Of a stretch of DNA of 64,000 nt, positions 37,566-49,523 are shown piece after piece. Under the pieces are notes generated by a model that searched no databases, was not told where the DNA came from, and saw only the letters and a program-made list of their open reading frames with translations. Position 1 is the stretch's first letter. Each line of letters begins with the position of its first letter. The translations under genes and the position numbers were made by a program. Source of the DNA: JAIOQA01 sp035493675 (GTDB lineage Bacteria > Myxococcota_A > Polyangia > Haliangiales > Haliangiaceae); the NCBI GenBank assembly GCA_035493675.1, contig DATJIA010000312.1, positions 1-64,000 on the forward strand, given 5' to 3'.

Positions 37566-39266
37566 TCACATGCACGTGTGCTTGTACGAGAGCTGGAACT
37601 GCGAGCCCTCGGCGGTCTGTTGGGTCGAGCCGCGGGCGGCAGGCCCGAGGCACTGGATGTCCTTGAGCGCGGTCTCGAGCGTGTCGATCTCGTCGGGCTT
37701 CTTGGTCGTGCCGCGGATCTCGACGGTCGTGCCGTTGATGTCGAGCTGCGTGACGTCGAGCGTGACCTTGTCGCGCGCCGGCAGCTTCTCGTTGATCGCG
37801 AGCAGGATGTCGTACGCGCTCATCTTGGGCAGCGGCGACAGCGCGGCGAGGCTCGCCGCCTTGGTTTCGTTCAGCACCGCGTCGGCGTTCATCGACGAGC
37901 CGTAGACCTCGGCGGTCTCGGCGGCGAGCCGGTCGGTGAGGATCTTCTCGTTCTTGCGCAGCTTGTAGTGCGCCGCCCACGCGCTGCCGGCGGCGAACGC
38001 GAGCACGATCACCGTCGCGGCGGCGAGCTGGTACGCCTTCGCGCGGATGAACGTGAGGTCGACCTTGAACGCGAGCACGCCCTGGCGCAGATCGAACAGC
38101 GGGCGGCCGCTCGCGCCGTCGAGCGCGCCGCCGATCGCCGCGGCCGCGTGATCGATCGGCAGATCCGTCATCTTCGGGCCGGCGAGCGCGCCGGCGTCGG
38201 GCGCGGGCGGCGCGACCGCGATGCCGATCGCCTCCGACAAGAACGACGCCATGCCGCGCAGCCGCGCGGCGCCGCCGACGATGATCGTGCTCGCCGCAGC
38301 GACGCCGGTGCGCGCGCGACACGCGGCGAAGGTCTGGCGCAGATCGCGCGCGAGCGGCACGAGCTCCGCCGAGACGACCTCGCTGATCCGCGCCCACGCC
38401 TCGCTCTGCGGCGGCTCAGCGCTGGACGCGATGAAGCCGTCCGAGTGCTTCGCGGCCTCCGCCTGCGCGAAGGGCAGCTTCCACGTCTTCGCGATCGCGT
38501 CGGTGACGTGACGTCCGCCGCGCGCGATCGTGCGGCTGAAGACCGGCTTGCCTTCCGAGATCACGACGACGTCGGTGCGCTCGTGACCCATGTCGATCAC
38601 CGCGAACGGGCCGGCGACGCGCGGCGCGGCGCGCACGGCGAAGCGCGCGAGCGCGCCCGCGATGGGCAGCAACCCGCGCGGCTCGGCCTTCGCGCCGGCG
38701 CCGAGCAGGATCAACTGCTGCGCGCGATCCTTGCGCATCGCGTAGGTCAAGACGCGCATGCCCTCGGCGGGCGCCGCGACGCGGCCGCGCGGCCCCGCCG
38801 CCGTGCCCTGCCCTTGCACCTTGGTGACTTCTTCGTCGGGAGCCGCGACGAACGCCGGATCCGCGGGCGCCGCGGGCGCGGGCGCGGCGACCGGCGCCGC
38901 GGCCTTCGGCAGCGGCTCGAACGCGTACACCATGTCCTCGAGATCGATCGGCACCACGCCCTCGAGCTCGGCGCCGACCGCCTTCTCGAGCTCCTGCCGG
39001 CGCAGGTTCGAGAACTGGAACTCGAGCACCTTCGTGAAGACCTGATCGCCCGAGACCAGCGCGTACGCGGTGTCGCCGTTCGTCAGCTGCTGCTCGGCGA
39101 CGATCGCCGCGAGCACGCGCGCCGCGCGTTGATCGTACGGCTCGTCACCGGCGGGCACGAGCCGCTCGACGACGTCCGTGATCGTCGCTTGCCGGAACCC
39201 GTGGTCGGCGATCGCGACCTTGATGCTCCAGGCTCCGTAGTCGACGGCGTAGATGCGATGGGCCAT
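37566..39266 (-). CDS. gspL: Type II secretion protein GspL (actin-like/PilM-type)
   Basis: 566 aa. The N-terminus (RIYAVDYGAWSIKVAIADHG) is the nucleotide-binding ASKHA fold, with later phosphate and adenosine motifs (FAVIDMGHERTDVVVISEGK, IIVGGAARLRGMASFLSEAI). A long Ala/Pro insert at about residues 122-165 is unusual. A TM helix (YQLAAATVIVLAFAAGSAWA) at about 415 is followed by a periplasmic ferredoxin-like domain. Family role: it binds GspE and recruits GspM at the inner membrane. It starts 4 nt after gspK and is followed by gspM. Larger than typical GspL (about 400 aa) because of the insert. Confidence 0.88.
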   Translation of the reverse strand: MAHRIYAVDYGAWSIKVAIADHGFRQATITDVVERLVPAGDEPYDQRAARVLAAIVAEQQLTNGDTAYALVSGDQVFTKVLEFQFSNLRRQELEKAVGAELEGVVPIDLEDMVYAFEPLPKAAAPVAAPAPAAPADPAFVAAPDEEVTKVQGQGTAAGPRGRVAAPAEGMRVLTYAMRKDRAQQLILLGAGAKAEPRGLLPIAGALARFAVRAAPRVAGPFAVIDMGHERTDVVVISEGKPVFSRTIARGGRHVTDAIAKTWKLPFAQAEAAKHSDGFIASSAEPPQSEAWARISEVVSAELVPLARDLRQTFAACRARTGVAAASTIIVGGAARLRGMASFLSEAIGIAVAPPAPDAGALAGPKMTDLPIDHAAAAIGGALDGASGRPLFDLRQGVLAFKVDLTFIRAKAYQLAAATVIVLAFAAGSAWAAHYKLRKNEKILTDRLAAETAEVYGSSMNADAVLNETKAASLAALSPLPKMSAYDILLAINEKLPARDKVTLDVTQLDINGTTVEIRGTTKKPDEIDTLETALKDIQCLGPAARGSTQQTAEGSQFQLSYKHTCM

Positions 39267-39269
39267 GAC

Positions 39270-40550
39270 TCACTCTTCTCGCAGGAACACGTACGCGCCC
39301 CGCGGGGTCGGTCCGCTGATGTTGGCCGGCTGGCGATAGTTCTGCGGCTGGACGTTGGTGTCCCAGACCGCGGTGATCGTGCGGCGGATGTTGGGCAGGA
39401 GCGCGCTCTGGCGATCGACCTCGCCCCACGCGCTGATGCGATAGGTGCGGCGCGGGCCGGCGGTCGCGATCTGATCGAGCTTGACCTTGTCGAGCTTCAC
39501 GCCCTTCAAGCCCGGCGGCAGGCCGGGGAGCCCCGACGCGCTCGACGCGGAGCCGCCCGCTTGCGACAGCCCGAGCGACATCGATCCGACCGGATCCTTC
39601 ACGAAGTCGATGAACTCGTCGGTCGACGTGAAGACGAAGCCGAGCTCGTGCGCCTTCGCGACCACCTGCGCGAGCGCCCACAACAGGTTCGGATCCTGGA
39701 GCACGGGGTTCTGCGCGTCCGACTGCGCCGCGCTGAGATAGATGATCGACGCGATCTGCTTGGGGCTGGTGACCGCCGACAGGTTGGTCTTGCACCCGCC
39801 GTAGACGGTGAACTGATCGCCGAACAGGCTCCACATGCGATCGTCCATGCCGCGCACGAGGCGGAGCTCGCCGACGGTGTCGAGCTGGTTGTTCTTGGGC
39901 CAGTACTGATCCTTGAGCGTCTCGTAGCCGTAGTCCTCGGGCGCGCCCGGCTGTCCGGCGCGCGCGCTGTCGACGTCGACGTAGTCGATGATCGCGGCGG
40001 TCTGGGTGTCGCGATCGCGGCGCCAGCCGTCGGCGTCGGGCTCGCTGAAGATCGGATCGTAGACGGGGAAGAACCACAAGGCCGCGATGCGCTGCACCAG
40101 CGCGTCGGTGGTCGCGCCGCGCGCGTTGGCGCAGTTGACGTTGATCTTGTCGTCGTCGGTCGTGATCGACACGCCGAACATGCCGATGTCGGCGCCGAGC
40201 CCCTTCGCGGAGCTGCCGAGCGGACCGAGCAGATCGCCGACCTGCTGCTTGTCGCCGCCGAACGCGGTCATCAACAGGTCGGCGAACTCGGTGATCTGGA
40301 TCCCTTTCAGCTGCTGGATGTTGTCGATGCGCTGCTGCAGCCGGATCACGAGCTCGGACAGGTTGAGCGCCGACCGCGCGAGGAAGTGCGCGCGCATCTG
40401 ATCGCGCGAGTTCGCCGCGCCGATCGAGTCGAGGTTGGTCTTGGTCCCGAAGTCGTTCGTCATGACGAGGATGCCGACGAGCGCGAGCATCACCGCGATC
40501 AGCGCGACGCCCTGCTGCGTGAACATCTTCTGTTTCTTGCGGCGCTTCAT
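39270..40550 (-). CDS. gspK: Type II secretion minor pseudopilin GspK
   Basis: 426 aa from ATG 40,550 (ATGA overlap with gspJ). A basic leader (KRRKKQKMFTQQG) precedes the pseudopilin cleavage site, then VALIAVMLALVGILVMTNDF. The Glu5 position of ordinary pilins is absent, as expected for GspK. The large alpha domain is typical (RAHFLARSALNLSELVIRLQ, INVNCANARGATTDALVQ, YDYVDVD-like metal region IIDYVDVDSARAGQPG). Known: GspK caps the pseudopilus tip together with GspI and GspJ. Length is normal to slightly long. Confidence 0.92.
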   Translation of the reverse strand: MKRRKKQKMFTQQGVALIAVMLALVGILVMTNDFGTKTNLDSIGAANSRDQMRAHFLARSALNLSELVIRLQQRIDNIQQLKGIQITEFADLLMTAFGGDKQQVGDLLGPLGSSAKGLGADIGMFGVSITTDDDKINVNCANARGATTDALVQRIAALWFFPVYDPIFSEPDADGWRRDRDTQTAAIIDYVDVDSARAGQPGAPEDYGYETLKDQYWPKNNQLDTVGELRLVRGMDDRMWSLFGDQFTVYGGCKTNLSAVTSPKQIASIIYLSAAQSDAQNPVLQDPNLLWALAQVVAKAHELGFVFTSTDEFIDFVKDPVGSMSLGLSQAGGSASSASGLPGLPPGLKGVKLDKVKLDQIATAGPRRTYRISAWGEVDRQSALLPNIRRTITAVWDTNVQPQNYRQPANISGPTPRGAYVFLREE

Positions 40551-41224
40551 GACGTGATGAACGTGAGCGGCTCCTGGAGCAGGATGCTCGCCTCGGTGGT
40601 GATCTTGACGTCCTCCCCGCGCGGGTTCTTGAACGTCACGATGATCTTCACGCGCGCCGGCAGGCGCATGCGCTCGCCGTCGGACTGCGTGGTGTCCCAG
40701 TGGTCCTGCCACTCCTGGTTCTGCCAGTTCCAGTACATGAACTCGACCTTCTCGACGTCGTGGATCAGGACGTCGACGTCGGCCGGTTCCTGCTTCCACG
40801 GCTTGTTCGAGAGGCGGCGCGACTCGCGGCGCAGCCAGTCGGTCTTGGTGCCGTCTTCCTTCTCGGTCTGCGACGAGTACGAGATGAGCGTCTGCTCGCT
40901 CTCGTGCGCGTCGGCCCAGAGCGGCATGTGCGAGAGGCTGGTGAAACGCAGCTCGGGCACCGTGCCGCCGCCGCGCGCGACGAACAGCGTGCGCCGTTCG
41001 GTCGCGTTCATGTCCTCGTTCTGCGACAGATAGGCGCTCTCGAGATCGGCGACGACGCGATCGAGCGCGACCCGGATCTCGTGGTTGCGCAGCTGGATGC
41101 CGCCGAACTCGGTCGACGCGCGCTGCGTCGACGAGGTCGTCGTCCACGCCATCACCATCATGACGGACATGATCGCGATCGCGATCATGATCTCGATCAA
41201 GGTCATGCCGGCCTGCCGCTTCAT
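40547..41224 (-). CDS. gspJ: Type II secretion minor pseudopilin GspJ
   Basis: 225 aa from ATG 41,224. A short leader (KRQAG) precedes MTLIEIMIAIAIMSVMMVMA, with Glu5 present. The beta-rich globular domain has LRNHEIRVALDRVVADLESA and VEFMYWNWQNQEWQDHWDTT, as in GspJ. It overlaps gspI and gspK by 4 nt on both sides (ATGA). Role: pseudopilus tip complex. Confidence 0.92.
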   Translation of the reverse strand: MKRQAGMTLIEIMIAIAIMSVMMVMAWTTTSSTQRASTEFGGIQLRNHEIRVALDRVVADLESAYLSQNEDMNATERRTLFVARGGGTVPELRFTSLSHMPLWADAHESEQTLISYSSQTEKEDGTKTDWLRRESRRLSNKPWKQEPADVDVLIHDVEKVEFMYWNWQNQEWQDHWDTTQSDGERMRLPARVKIIVTFKNPRGEDVKITTEASILLQEPLTFITS

Positions 41225-41949
41225 CGGGTCGTCCTCGGCGGCGTGGTCGACGGCGGCGGCGTGGTCGACGGCGGCGGGGTGTCGCTCGGCGTCGCGCCGA
41301 GCCCACCGAGCACCTTGTTCATGCCCGCGGCGTCGGTGACGTACTCGACGACCTCCATCGAGCGCTCCTCCTGCACGACCTGCCACTTCACGGTCAGCGT
41401 GATCTTCCGGATCGACGCCTTCAGCACCTGCTTGACGAGCTCGTACTGGCCCTGGATGAACGCGGCGCCCTTCGCGTCGGCGCCGCTCGCGCCGCTGCCG
41501 CTGCCGCCGCCCATGCCGCCGAACATGCCGAGCATGCCGCCGAGCGCGCTGTTGCCGAACATGCCCGCCATGTCGTCTCCACCCGAGCCCGCGCCCGCGC
41601 CCGAGCCCGAGCCCGACCCGCTGCCCTGCATCTCCTTCTGCGCCATCGACTGCACGGCGCCGAGCTCCGGAAGCTCGACGGCCTCGACCTTGTAGTCCCA
41701 CGTGATCGACGGCCAGCCCTGCTCCTCGAAGGTGCCGTCCTTGTGATCGTCGGTGTCCTGGAAGCCTTCCTTCTGGAGCCGCTCTTCGATCTCGTACATC
41801 TGCGCGCGCGCGAGCTGCGCGACCACGCCGTCCATGTTCGCGCCCTCGGTCGACGCGATGTTCGACGCGGTGCTCTTGATCAGCACGGCGAGCCCCATCG
41901 CGAGGATCGCGAGCGCGAGCATGACCTCGACCAACGTGAAGCCGTGCAT
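41221..41949 (-). CDS. gspI: Type II secretion minor pseudopilin GspI with Gly/Ser/Met-rich insert
   Basis: 242 aa from ATG 41,949. Leader MHG, then FTLVEVMLALAILAMGLAVL (Glu5 present) with the typical GspI helix. At about residues 108-160 there is an insert made of Gly, Ser, Ala and Met (GSGSGSGSGAGAGSGG, then GNSALGGMLGMFGGMGGGSG) that ordinary GspI proteins (about 120-130 aa) lack. The C-terminus is Pro/Thr-rich (TPPPSTTPPPSTTPP). The spacer before it is filled by structured repeat copy B. Role: tip pseudopilin; the insert is presumably a flexible loop. Confidence 0.9.
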   Translation of the reverse strand: MHGFTLVEVMLALAILAMGLAVLIKSTASNIASTEGANMDGVVAQLARAQMYEIEERLQKEGFQDTDDHKDGTFEEQGWPSITWDYKVEAVELPELGAVQSMAQKEMQGSGSGSGSGAGAGSGGDDMAGMFGNSALGGMLGMFGGMGGGSGSGASGADAKGAAFIQGQYELVKQVLKASIRKITLTVKWQVVQEERSMEVVEYVTDAAGMNKVLGGLGATPSDTPPPSTTPPPSTTPPRTTR

Positions 41950-41957
41950 CGATCTAA

Positions 41958-42059
41958 TGAGCCGGCTCCGGGTGCTTCCCCGGGTCCTCGCGCCACGCGC
42001 TTCGCGCGCGAGCGCTCGGCTCGGCCTTCGGCCTCGGCCCTGCCCCTCTCGCCGGCTCA
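41958..42059 (-). repeat. Structured repeat, copy B (gspH-gspI spacer)
   Basis: Bounded by perfect 9-bp inverted repeats (TGAGCCGGC / GCCGGCTCA); the gspH stop codon is inside the right arm (+ strand orientation). It shares two conserved blocks with copy A (42,015-42,051 and 41,974-41,990), while the outer arms and central hairpin have compensating differences. It occupies nearly the whole 107-nt intercistronic gap and may modulate gspI translation or mRNA stability. Confidence 0.75.
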
Positions 42060-42833
42060 ACGGTCGACCTCGCGCTGTCCGGTGACGTCGTGGTGCATGT
42101 ACTCGTCGACGTCCTTGACCTCGCCGTCGACGGTCTCGATCGTGCCGGTGATGCCGTGCACCTTCACGCTGTAGACGTCGCTGCCGTCGGTGATCGACAC
42201 GATCGCCTTCTCCGCCGAGCCGAGCGGGAAGAAGTAGATCGAGACCTGACCGGTGGTGACCGAGTCGTCGCGGTGCTGCACCCAGACTTCCTTGGGGCGG
42301 ATCTCCGAGTCCTTCTTGAACTTGAAGATCAGCGGCTTGTTCTCGGAGTCGCCGCTGTAGGCGTCCTTCACCGGGGTGCACTGCTGATCACCGACGTGAT
42401 GACCGGCGAGCGCCGCCGCCATCTTCGCGTCGTCCTCCGGCGTGCCGGCGGTGAAGCCCTGCTGCAGCGCGTTGCCGCTCTTCGACGCCTGGAGCTTGCC
42501 CTTGGCGTCCTCGATCTTGCGCGCCGCGTCCTTGTCGTCGTCGGCCTTCTCGCCCGACTTCATGCGACGCACCGCCACCGGGCCCGAGCACTCCTCGACC
42601 AGCGCGACGTCGGCGTCGAAGTCGATCGTCACGCGGTGCAGCTTGCCGGTCTCGGCGGCGAGCTGGCTCGCGCGCGACATCAGCGAGCCGAGGTGGTTCG
42701 TGTCATCGACGAGGTCCGCGCGCGTCAAGCGGCGGATCGCGCCGTAGCCGACATACGACAGCATCCCGATGATCGCGATCACGATCATCATCTCGAGGAT
42801 GGTCAAGCCATCTTCTGTCGGCTTCGCGCGCAC
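42057..42833 (-). CDS. gspH: Type II secretion pseudopilin GspH
   Basis: 258 aa, GTG start directly after the gspG TGA. The leader ends KPTEDG, then LTILEMMIVIAIIGMLSYVG (Glu5 present) and a beta-rich domain (LHRVTIDFDADVALVEECSG). A charged insert (GEKADDDKDAARKIEDAKGK, about residues 93-112) makes it longer than usual (about 170 aa). Role: minor pseudopilin between the GspG shaft and the tip. The stop codon lies within repeat copy B. Confidence 0.85.
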   Translation of the reverse strand: MRAKPTEDGLTILEMMIVIAIIGMLSYVGYGAIRRLTRADLVDDTNHLGSLMSRASQLAAETGKLHRVTIDFDADVALVEECSGPVAVRRMKSGEKADDDKDAARKIEDAKGKLQASKSGNALQQGFTAGTPEDDAKMAAALAGHHVGDQQCTPVKDAYSGDSENKPLIFKFKKDSEIRPKEVWVQHRDDSVTTGQVSIYFFPLGSAEKAIVSITDGSDVYSVKVHGITGTIETVDGEVKDVDEYMHHDVTGQREVDR

Positions 42834-43292
42834 TCAGTTGCCTTCGTCGTCGACCTGCCACGAGTTGATGTCGGCCGAGTCGCCGGTGCCGCCCGGCTTG
42901 CCGTCGTCGCCGTACGAGATCACGGCGAAGCCCTTCGCGCCCGCCGGCGCCTGATCCCCGCACTGCATCATGTACGGGTTGCCCCACGGATCCTTGATGT
43001 CGTCCGAGTTCATGAACGGCGTCAGGTCCGAGAGCGAGTCCGGGCAGCGCTTGCCGGTGTGCTGCGCGCTCCACTGCGGGTACGCCTCGTAGGCGAACTT
43101 GCGCACGGCGATGCGCGCGACCTTGGTCTTCGACGAGCCGAAGGCCGCGAGCACGCGCGGGCCGACGAGCAGACCCATGACGAGGCCGATGATCGCGAGC
43201 ACGATCAGGATCTCGAGCAGCGTGATGCCGCGCTGCTTGTTCTTGCGACGCGCGGCGCGCTTCTTCTGGAGCTTGGCGAGGGTCTCGGTCAT
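42834..43292 (-). CDS. gspG: Type II secretion major pseudopilin GspG
   Basis: 152 aa from ATG 43,292, chosen because AGGAG lies 7 nt upstream. A long basic leader (KLQKKRAARRKNKQRG) is followed by ITLLEILIVLAIIGLVMGLL with Glu5, the major-pseudopilin helix. The C-terminal region has DPWGNPYMMQCGD and ISYGDDGKPGGTGDSADINS, the Ca2+-binding loop of GspG. Known: it polymerises into the pseudopilus that pushes substrate through GspD. The prepilin peptidase needed to cut the leader is not in the window. Confidence 0.95.
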   Translation of the reverse strand: MTETLAKLQKKRAARRKNKQRGITLLEILIVLAIIGLVMGLLVGPRVLAAFGSSKTKVARIAVRKFAYEAYPQWSAQHTGKRCPDSLSDLTPFMNSDDIKDPWGNPYMMQCGDQAPAGAKGFAVISYGDDGKPGGTGDSADINSWQVDDEGN

Positions 43293-43318
43293 AGCGTTCT
43301 CCTGTTTCACGAAAGATG

Positions 43319-44581
43319 TCAGTGTCCGCCGAACGTGCCCATGTCCATGATCGGCTGGAGGATCGAGAAGACGACGAAGGCGACGGTGCCGCCCATCACG
43401 ACGAGCATCAGCGGTTCGAGGAGCGTCGTGAACCTCTGCAACTTCGTGTCCACGTCCGCTTCGTAGGTGTCGGCGACGCGGCCGAGCATCTGCTCGAGCT
43501 GACCGGCGCGCTCGCCGACCGCGATCATGTGGATCACCGTCGGCGGGAAGTGGCCGCTGCGCTTGAGCGTGGTCGCGAGCGCCTCACCTTCGGTGACCGC
43601 GATCTTGGCGTCCTCGATCGCCTTCTTGAGGATCACGTTGCCCATGATCTCCTTGCCGGTCTCGAGCGAGCGCAGCATCGGCACGCCGGCGTGGAGCATC
43701 GTCGACAGCGTGCGGGCGAAGCGCGCGATGTTGACCTGGCGCGCGAGCGCGCCGACCACCGGCACGCGCAGCACGAAGCGGTGCCAGGTCGGCCGGCCGG
43801 TCGCGGACTTGGTCCAGCGATAGAAGCCGTAGCCCGCGCCGATCAGGCCGACGAGGATGAACAAGAAGTAGTGGCCGAGCGTGTTCGAGGTCCAGATCAG
43901 GAAGCGGGTGTTGACGGGCAGCGTCTTGCCGCGCTGCTTGAACATCTTGGTCAGCTCGGGGATGACCGCGATCATCAGGATCGACATGATGACGATGCCG
44001 ATCACCGCCATGATGATCGGGTAGACCATCGCGCCCTGGACCTTGCCCTTGAGCTTCTGCGACGACTCGATGAAGTCGGCGAGGCGCGAGAGCACCTCGT
44101 CGAGATTGCCGGCGACCTCGCCGGCGCGGACCATCGAGATGTAGAGGTCGTCGAAGATCTTCTTGTGCTTCGACAGCGCGTCGGCGAGCGAGCTGCCCTC
44201 GTTGACCGCGGTCTTGACCTCGCCGATCGGCACCTTGAAGCGGACGTTCTCGATCTGCTCGAACAAGGCGCCGAGCGCCTCGGCGAGCGGGATGCCGCTC
44301 TTGAGCAGCGTCGCGAGCTGGCGCGTGAACGCCGCGACCTCGCCCTTCTTCACGCCGCCGAACAGCGCGCCGAGATCGACCTGGCGCGAGAGGCCGCTCG
44401 ACTTTCCGGCGGCGGCCGCCGCGGCCTTGCCGCCGGCGCCCGACTTCGACAGCGTGACGTCGGTGACGACGATGCCTTCCTTGCGGAGGAGCTGGCGCAG
44501 CGCCTTGGGCGAGTCGGCGTCCTTGACGCCGCTCGCCGCCTTGCCGGCGGCGCTGATCCCTTTGAAGGCGTACATCGGCAT
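43319..44581 (-). CDS. gspF: Type II secretion inner-membrane platform protein GspF
   Basis: 420 aa. MPMYAFKGISAAGKAASGVK starts a canonical GspF. Two repeated helical cytoplasmic domains (FTRQLATLLKSGIPLAEALG; FARTLSTMLHAGVPMLRSLE) are separated by TM helices (PIIMAVIGIVIMSILMIAVI; GHYFLFILVGLIGAGYGFYR). A third TM is at the C-terminus (LMLVVMGGTVAFVVFSILQP). A Gly/Ala/Lys linker (residues about 48-65) is a minor oddity. It lies between gspE (8-nt gap) and gspG (26-nt gap). Role: platform that couples the GspE ATPase to pseudopilus assembly. Confidence 0.96.
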   Translation of the reverse strand: MPMYAFKGISAAGKAASGVKDADSPKALRQLLRKEGIVVTDVTLSKSGAGGKAAAAAAGKSSGLSRQVDLGALFGGVKKGEVAAFTRQLATLLKSGIPLAEALGALFEQIENVRFKVPIGEVKTAVNEGSSLADALSKHKKIFDDLYISMVRAGEVAGNLDEVLSRLADFIESSQKLKGKVQGAMVYPIIMAVIGIVIMSILMIAVIPELTKMFKQRGKTLPVNTRFLIWTSNTLGHYFLFILVGLIGAGYGFYRWTKSATGRPTWHRFVLRVPVVGALARQVNIARFARTLSTMLHAGVPMLRSLETGKEIMGNVILKKAIEDAKIAVTEGEALATTLKRSGHFPPTVIHMIAVGERAGQLEQMLGRVADTYEADVDTKLQRFTTLLEPLMLVVMGGTVAFVVFSILQPIMDMGTFGGH

Positions 44582-44589
44582 GGTTGATC

Positions 44590-46394
44590 TCAGGTGGCGT
44601 CGGCGGTGGCCATCATGACTTCTTCAGCGGTGGTCATGCCCTGCACGACCTTGCGCGCGCCGTCGGCGCGCAGCGACACCATGCCGCCGGCGAGCCCCGC
44701 GTTGCGGATCGATCCGGCGTCGGCGCGCTCGAGCGTCAAGCGACGCACGTTGTCGTCGAGCATCAACATCTCGTAGATGCCGGTTCGCCCGCGATAGCCG
44801 ACGTCGAGGCACGCGGAGCATCCGACCGGCTCGAGCACGGTGCCCGGCGGCAGGTCGCGCTGGCCCTTCACCGCGGGGAACGCGTTCGAGTACGCGCCGG
44901 CGTAGAAGCGCTGCGGATCGAGGCCGAGCTGCTGGAGGATGCGCTCGGGCGGACGCACCGGCTTCGCGCACTCGTAGCAAGGACGGCGCACGAGGCGCTG
45001 CGCCATCAGGCCGACCACCGACGACGCGACCAGGAACGGCTCGATGCCCATGTCGACCAAGCGCGTGATGCCGCCGGCCGCGTCGTTGGTGTGGATCGTC
45101 GAGAAGACGAAGTGACCGGTGAGCGACGCGGTGATCGCGATCTCGGCGGTCTCGCGATCGCGGATCTCGCCGACCATGATCACGTCGGGATCGTGGCGCA
45201 GGAACGAGCGCAGCCCGCTCGCGAAGGTGAGCTCGATCTTGGGATTGACCTGCGTCTGCGAGATGCCCTCGAGCTGGTACTCGACGGGATCCTCGACGGT
45301 CAGGATGTTGACGTCGGGCGAGTTGATCTCGGACAGGCACGCGTACAGCGTGGTCGTCTTACCGGAGCCGGTGGGACCGGTGACGAGCAAGATGCCGTGC
45401 GGGCGCCGGATGATCTCGCGGATCTGGACGAGGATGTCGTTGGCCATGCCGATGTCGGCGAGGCCCAACAAGACCGAGCTGCGATCGAGCAAGCGGATCG
45501 TGATGCGCTCGCCGGTCGCGGTCGGCGCGGTCGCGACGCGCATGTCGACGTCCTTGCCGGCGATCTTGCGGCGGATGCGGCCGTCCTGCGGCAGGCGCTT
45601 CTCGGCGATGTTGAGACCGGCCATGATCTTCACGCGCGCGATGATCGACGGCAGGAACTTGCGCGGCGCCGCCTTGGCGTGACGGAGCACGCCGTCGATG
45701 CGGTACCTGACCACGACGTCCTTCTCGCCGGGCTCGATGTGGATGTCCGACGCGCGCTCCTTCACGGCCTGGAAGAGCAGCGAGTTGACCCACCGGATGA
45801 TCGGCGCCTCGTCGGAGAGATCGAGGATGTCGACCAGCTCCTCGGCGTCGCCGAACTCCTCGTCGCCGTCGCCGTCCTTCTTCTTGTCGCCCTGATCGAG
45901 CTCCTCGCCGCCGCGCAGGCGCGCGTAGGTCTTGTTGATCGTGTCGATGATCTTCGACGGCGCGGCGAGCACCGGATCGACCGGCGCCTCGAGCATGACC
46001 GCGACGTCGTCGACGACGTGCAGATCGGTCGGATCCGCGATCGCGACCTGGACGCGGCCGTCGTCGCCGCGCGAGACCGGCAAGGCGGTGTGATGGCGCG
46101 CGAAGTTGATCGGGATCTTGTCGATCAGATCGCCCGGGATGTCGTCGGCCTTCGGGAGATCCTTCGCGTACGGCATCTCGGCCTGCACGGCGAGCGCGTA
46201 CGCGACCTGATCCTCGTCGGCGAGCTTCATGCGCACGAGCACCTCGCCGAGCAGGCCGCCCTCTTCCTGCTGCTTCGCGAGCGCGCGCTCGATCGCGTCG
46301 GCGGTGAGCCCGCAGTCGCGGATCAAGACCTCGCCGAGCAGCGGCGGAGCGATGGCGTAGAGCCTGCCCTGAGCGGAGTCGAAGGGGTGCGCGC

Positions 46395-46398
<4 letters not shown>
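44590..46398 (-). CDS. gspE: Type II secretion ATPase GspE
   Basis: 602 aa from GTG 46,398 (GTGA overlap with gspD). An N-terminal GspE/MshEN domain (LLGEVLIRDCGLTADAIERA) is followed by an acidic linker, then the motor: TGPTGSGKTTTLYACLSEIN (Walker A), Asp box DIHIEPGEKDVVVRYRIDG, VGEIRDRETAEIAI (Walker B) and STIHTNDA (His box). The zinc-binding C-terminal site is CYECAKPV and CSACLDVG. Role: cytoplasmic hexameric ATPase that drives pseudopilus extension. The first residues (HPFDSAQGR) come from a dispersed-repeat-like sequence at 46,366-46,386. Confidence 0.96.
46366..46386. repeat. Short dispersed-type inverted repeat inside the gspE 5' end
   Basis: CCCTGAGCGGAGTCGAAGGG is a partly palindromic motif that, when translated on the minus strand, gives HPFDSAQGR. 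From memory, FDSAQ-type peptides derive from short repeats scattered in many bacterial genomes. It has been captured as codons 4-12 of gspE. Only one copy was seen in this window. Confidence 0.45.
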
Positions 46399-48797
<2,399 letters not shown>

Positions 48798-48804
48798 CGG
48801 GACT

Positions 48805-49523
48805 TCACTTGATCGAGTAGTGGAGGACGAGGGCTCGGCCGCGGCGAGTGATCGCCACGTCGAAGCTCGATTGGGTCTTGAGGCGCGAGTACGCGTCGAG
48901 CGCCTTGTCGGCGCTGTTCAGATCGAGGCCGTTGATCGAATGGATCGTGTCGCCGTTCATGAAGCCGAGCGCGGCGATCGGCGAGGTCGGGCGGATCGCG
49001 TACAGCTTGAGGCCGTCGGGCTGGCCGTTCTTGATCGACGGGATGATGCGCACCGCGCGCGACATCTGCGCCGGATCGGAGAGCAGCGTGTCGAGCATCG
49101 AGCGCTCGATCGTGAAGTCGGTGTCGTCGACCTGCTTGATGCCGGGCAGCGCGGGCGCGGGCGCCGGCGCGGCCGAGGGCGAGGAAAACGGGTTCATCGT
49201 GACGTCGGGGATCGCCGGCGGATCGGGCCGCTTCGGCGGCTCGACGTCGTACGACTGCGCGATCGAGAGCGCGCGGCGATAGCCGACCTCGGCGCCGACG
49301 AACACGACCTGATCGTGCTTCGGATCGTAGAGGACCCAGTCGGGCCGCGGCCCGGTCGGATCGTGCTCGAGGTTCTCGGTCGTGCGGCGCACGATCGCGA
49401 GCGCGCCCGCGTGCTGCGGCTTCCACGCGAACGTCTTCACGTCGGCGCGCGAGGGCTCGGCGGCGTTGCCGCTGCCGCCGCACGCCGCGGCTGCGATCGT
49501 CGCGATGTAGATCAGCGCGCGCA

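Noticed and set aside
37356..41033. 1225-codon plus-strand frame across the T2SS operon
   Set aside because: It lies antisense to gspL, gspK and gspJ, is Arg/Asp/Leu-biased and has no family motif.
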